Shown piece by piece: positions 61,644-64,000 of a stretch of DNA of 64,000 nt; the stretch's first letter is position 1; every line of letters starts with the position of its first letter. The translations under genes and the position numbers were made by a program. Below the pieces are notes generated by a model, which saw nothing but the letters and a program-made list of their open reading frames with translations, was not told the DNA's origin and searched no databases. The stretch spans positions 62,001 through 126,000 of the forward strand of contig NZ_JBGCUE010000006.1 in assembly GCF_041102575.1 (NCBI RefSeq), given 5' to 3'. Source of the DNA: Tenuifilum sp. 4138str (GTDB taxonomy: Bacteria > Bacteroidota > Bacteroidia > Bacteroidales > Tenuifilaceae).

Positions 61644-64000
61644 ATGCTGCAGAACCATAACAATAACCTTGGTTTAGGCTATCCTTTTAACATTAGGCAT
61701 TTTCTGTCGAACCTAAACCGATACTATAAGGCAGGATTTTGGTTTTGGGATTCAAACACCAATAGAATTCATTTGGGGAAAAAGTTTGTTAATGCTTTGG
61801 GCTTTAAGGAATCCGATAATGATAACATTCCCCTTGATGATTTTTTCAAATTAGTTCATAAAGATGATAAAAAGGCCCTGGAAAAATCGTTCCAGAGGTT
61901 AAGACATAGTTCTGCCTTACACCAGGAGTTGGATTTTAGATTAAAGATTCGTGAGGAGTGGCAGCATAAGAGGATTTTTGCATTTACCGTTAAGGATAAC
62001 CCCAATGCAAACAGTTACTACATTATTGGTCAGTTCAGAAATGTTGACCCGGGCAAGAGTGATATAAATACCCATGATGTGTCCATTACATTCGAACGTT
62101 TTGCCAACCTACTACAAAAGCATCAGCTTGCTTTGCTTGAGATTGATTTGAATGGCACCGTTGTGAACTGGAACAAAAGTACCACAAGGCTTTTTCAGTT
62201 CGATTCAGAGAACACACAATCAGTTTCGCTTAAGGAAGGCTTTGCCGATGATACCTGGAAAAAATTTCAGGAGTGGTTGCTGAGTGGTTCAGGGAAGCCT
62301 TTTACCTCAGTCTATAGAAATATCAGTGGAAACGAGTTTAATCTAAGCTGGTCAAAACTTGCCGATAATCCTCAAGATAAAAAAAGATTTATAGTAGCAG
62401 CACGCGATATTAGTCAGCTTGTTGAGTTTCAAAACCAAATTAAAAGACATGATTTTCAGAATGAGATAATATCATTGTTCTTCTCTCAGATTAAAGGGCA
62501 AACAACACCCGATGAGATTTTCCTACTGCTTGGACAAACCATTGAAAAGGCTTTCCCTAAATCAATATCCATCGTTTTTTCCTACAGTGCCGACGATAGC
62601 TTTGTTACGCTGGAATCAATTTTTGGGGTAAAGACCAAAGCGTGGGATACTTTTATTGATGAGCTGGGTTGGAACCCGGTTGGCCGTAGGCTTTTTATTG
62701 AAAAGGATAAACTTGCCACCTTAATTTCGGCCAACGTACAGGAGAACATTATTCCCTTCAATGAGCTGCTTGATGGCATAGTATCGGCAACAACCTTTAA
62801 AATATTTGAGCGAACCTTCAAGATAGGCAAGAGCTACATTTCCTGGATTGTTAAGGACGACAAACTGTTTGGTGGAATAATATTATTTCAAACACCCGAT
62901 TCTGAACCGATTGATACACAATTCTTGAATAGAATGTCGGTGGTAGCCTCAACGGTTATCGATATGAGTAAAGCGAATATGGATTCCTGCCAAATGGTTG
63001 ATGGGTTAAAAAAACAGCTTGCCGAGAAGTATGAGCTATTAACATACATCAATCACAGCATAAGAACCCCGCTTAACTCTATAATTGGGTTTAGCAGTAT
63101 GCTCGATTTTACTGAGCTAGACAAGTCGCTGCAAACCGAATACCTTAGAATTATTCAAAACCAAAGCAAATCGCTGTTGGACCTCACCAATGAATTACAG
63201 GATTTTGTCAGAATTAGTACTGGGGCGCTCACAGTTATTAAAACCAAGCAAAATGTAAATGACTTTTTTCATGAACTAAAAGCAAATATCGATTTTCGAT
63301 TGGGGTTGCTGGAACTATACAACATAAAGGTTAACTATACGATTCCTGAAAATACCGATTTTCTTGAACTCTACATTGATTCCGGGCGTTTAAATCAGGC
63401 ACTAAGCATCTATTTCATTCAATTCATAAAATTCATTCAAACCGGAAGCCTAAATATTGGATATTCAATTGAGGATGATAAGATTAAGATTTTTATTCAT
63501 GAAGGGGATTCATCAATTGATTCAAAAATACGAACATTATTTACTGATGACTTAAAAGCCTTACTAAACGGAACCTATAGCCATTCTTCCCATTTCAACA
63601 TATTGTTGGCCAACAGGCTATTAACCTTACTTGAGGGTGAAGTGGATATAATCAACGACGGCAAGTTAAAGTTTGAGGTGAAATTTGGTTTAATTGCTAA
63701 CGAGACCCAGCTCCAAGCCGATGAACTAAACGAAGAACAAGCCATAAAGAGAGTTGAATTCAAGAATAGTGTAGTTCTAATTGTTGAAGATGAAGAGGTT
63801 AACTATTTAATCCTAAACGAACTTCTGACGGCATGGGGGGTGTCAACCATTTGGGCTAAAAATGGTAGAGAAGCAGTGGATTTAGTAAGCTCGCTTAACC
63901 AAGGCATTAACCTCATCCTTATGGATATTAGGATGCCAGTTATGGATGGTTATGCAGCAACTATGGAAATAAAACAAGTTAATTCTGCTATTCCTGTTGT
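61644..64000 (+). CDS. hybrid sensor histidine kinase with degenerate ATP-binding domain, 3' end cut off
   Basis: Open from ATG 61644 to the window end (785 residues seen), no membrane segment. Domains: PAS-like regions (residues ~25-140 and ~155-265), a GAF-like region (~280-440), a HisKA box with H471 in NHSIRTPLNSIIGFSSML, a HATPase-like region (~575-680), and a receiver domain (from ~708) with E715-D716 and phospho-acceptor D761 in LILMDIRMPVMDGY. In the HATPase the N-box asparagines are replaced (I589 and Q593 in LNQALSIYFIQFIKF) and the DxGxG G1 box is absent (HEGDSSID instead), so ATP binding is doubtful. The H-box has Ser after His where Glu is usual. Confidence 0.87.
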   Translation, partial: MLQNHNNNLGLGYPFNIRHFLSNLNRYYKAGFWFWDSNTNRIHLGKKFVNALGFKESDNDNIPLDDFFKLVHKDDKKALEKSFQRLRHSSALHQELDFRLKIREEWQHKRIFAFTVKDNPNANSYYIIGQFRNVDPGKSDINTHDVSITFERFANLLQKHQLALLEIDLNGTVVNWNKSTTRLFQFDSENTQSVSLKEGFADDTWKKFQEWLLSGSGKPFTSVYRNISGNEFNLSWSKLADNPQDKKRFIVAARDISQLVEFQNQIKRHDFQNEIISLFFSQIKGQTTPDEIFLLLGQTIEKAFPKSISIVFSYSADDSFVTLESIFGVKTKAWDTFIDELGWNPVGRRLFIEKDKLATLISANVQENIIPFNELLDGIVSATTFKIFERTFKIGKSYISWIVKDDKLFGGIILFQTPDSEPIDTQFLNRMSVVASTVIDMSKANMDSCQMVDGLKKQLAEKYELLTYINHSIRTPLNSIIGFSSMLDFTELDKSLQTEYLRIIQNQSKSLLDLTNELQDFVRISTGALTVIKTKQNVNDFFHELKANIDFRLGLLELYNIKVNYTIPENTDFLELYIDSGRLNQALSIYFIQFIKFIQTGSLNIGYSIEDDKIKIFIHEGDSSIDSKIRTLFTDDLKALLNGTYSHSSHFNILLANRLLTLLEGEVDIINDGKLKFEVKFGLIANETQLQADELNEEQAIKRVEFKNSVVLIVEDEEVNYLILNELLTAWGVSTIWAKNGREAVDLVSSLNQGINLILMDIRMPVMDGYAATMEIKQVNSAIPV

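Overview
The window comes from a member of the Bacteroidota, most likely an environmental or anaerobic Bacteroidales-type organism. The evidence is the gene set (6S RNA between zapA and rny, IorAB, TonB receptors with CarboxypepD_reg domains, paired Wzx/Wzy glycan loci), the absence of Shine-Dalgarno sequences, promoter-like TTTG/TAnnTTTG elements, and intergenic DNA rich in 7-bp tandem repeats and small hairpin repeats. The species cannot be named from the sequence.

Layout. (1) 1-5930, minus strand: a truncated C69 dipeptidase, anmK, a secreted protein of unknown function, an LpxL/HtrB-type acyltransferase and an M23 endopeptidase; these are envelope and murein-turnover genes. (2) 6089-8526, plus strand: a coiled-coil protein, zapA, 6S RNA and rny. 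(3) 8725-25942, plus strand: glycan locus A. It holds wbpE-D-B-A-type genes for a diacetamido-uronic acid, UDP-glucose dehydrogenase, UDP-glucuronate 4-epimerase, then an AT-rich block (Wzx, acetyltransferase, pyruvyltransferase-like protein, Wzy, glycosyltransferases), a PglC/WcaJ-type initiating transferase and an EpsN-type aminotransferase. (4) 26004-31210: two arrays of paired hairpins around a broken REP-associated transposase (RAYT) gene, followed by a 1125-residue polymerase/ligase-like membrane protein carrying four tandem ~155-residue modules in one extracytoplasmic loop. (5) 31524-43586, plus strand: glycan locus B (gmd, fcl, deacetylases, a 4-reductase-like SDR, a WecA/WbpL-type initiating transferase, a second Wzx, four glycosyltransferases or related proteins, and another Wzy/ligase), ending in a terminator. 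Wzz (minus) and galE (plus) diverge next to it. (6) 45731-47314: a 1.6-kb gene-free stretch of direct and inverted repeats. (7) 47315-55202: a TonB receptor, a Cys/His-rich lipoprotein, a membrane protein, an M28 peptidase with a PDZ domain, a membrane protein fused to a THEP1-like NTPase, and an antiporter pseudogene. (8) 55291-64000: iorBA, YjbQ, a phosphatase-like protein lacking its nucleophile, a second TonB receptor, a small RHH-like protein and a truncated hybrid histidine kinase with a degenerate ATP-binding domain.

The core of the window (8.7-45.7 kb) makes and exports surface polysaccharide. Sugar-nucleotide enzymes feed two separate initiating transferases, each near its own flippase and polymerase. 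The single Wzz would set chain length. The most unusual item is the modular polymerase/ligase at 27833-31210: the repeat spacing is almost exactly 155 residues and I do not recognise this architecture. Heptanucleotide arrays sit directly upstream of sugar-nucleotide genes (wbpE, ugd, the UDP-GlcA epimerase and gmd), which suggests slippage-prone or recombination-prone spacing at transcription-unit starts.
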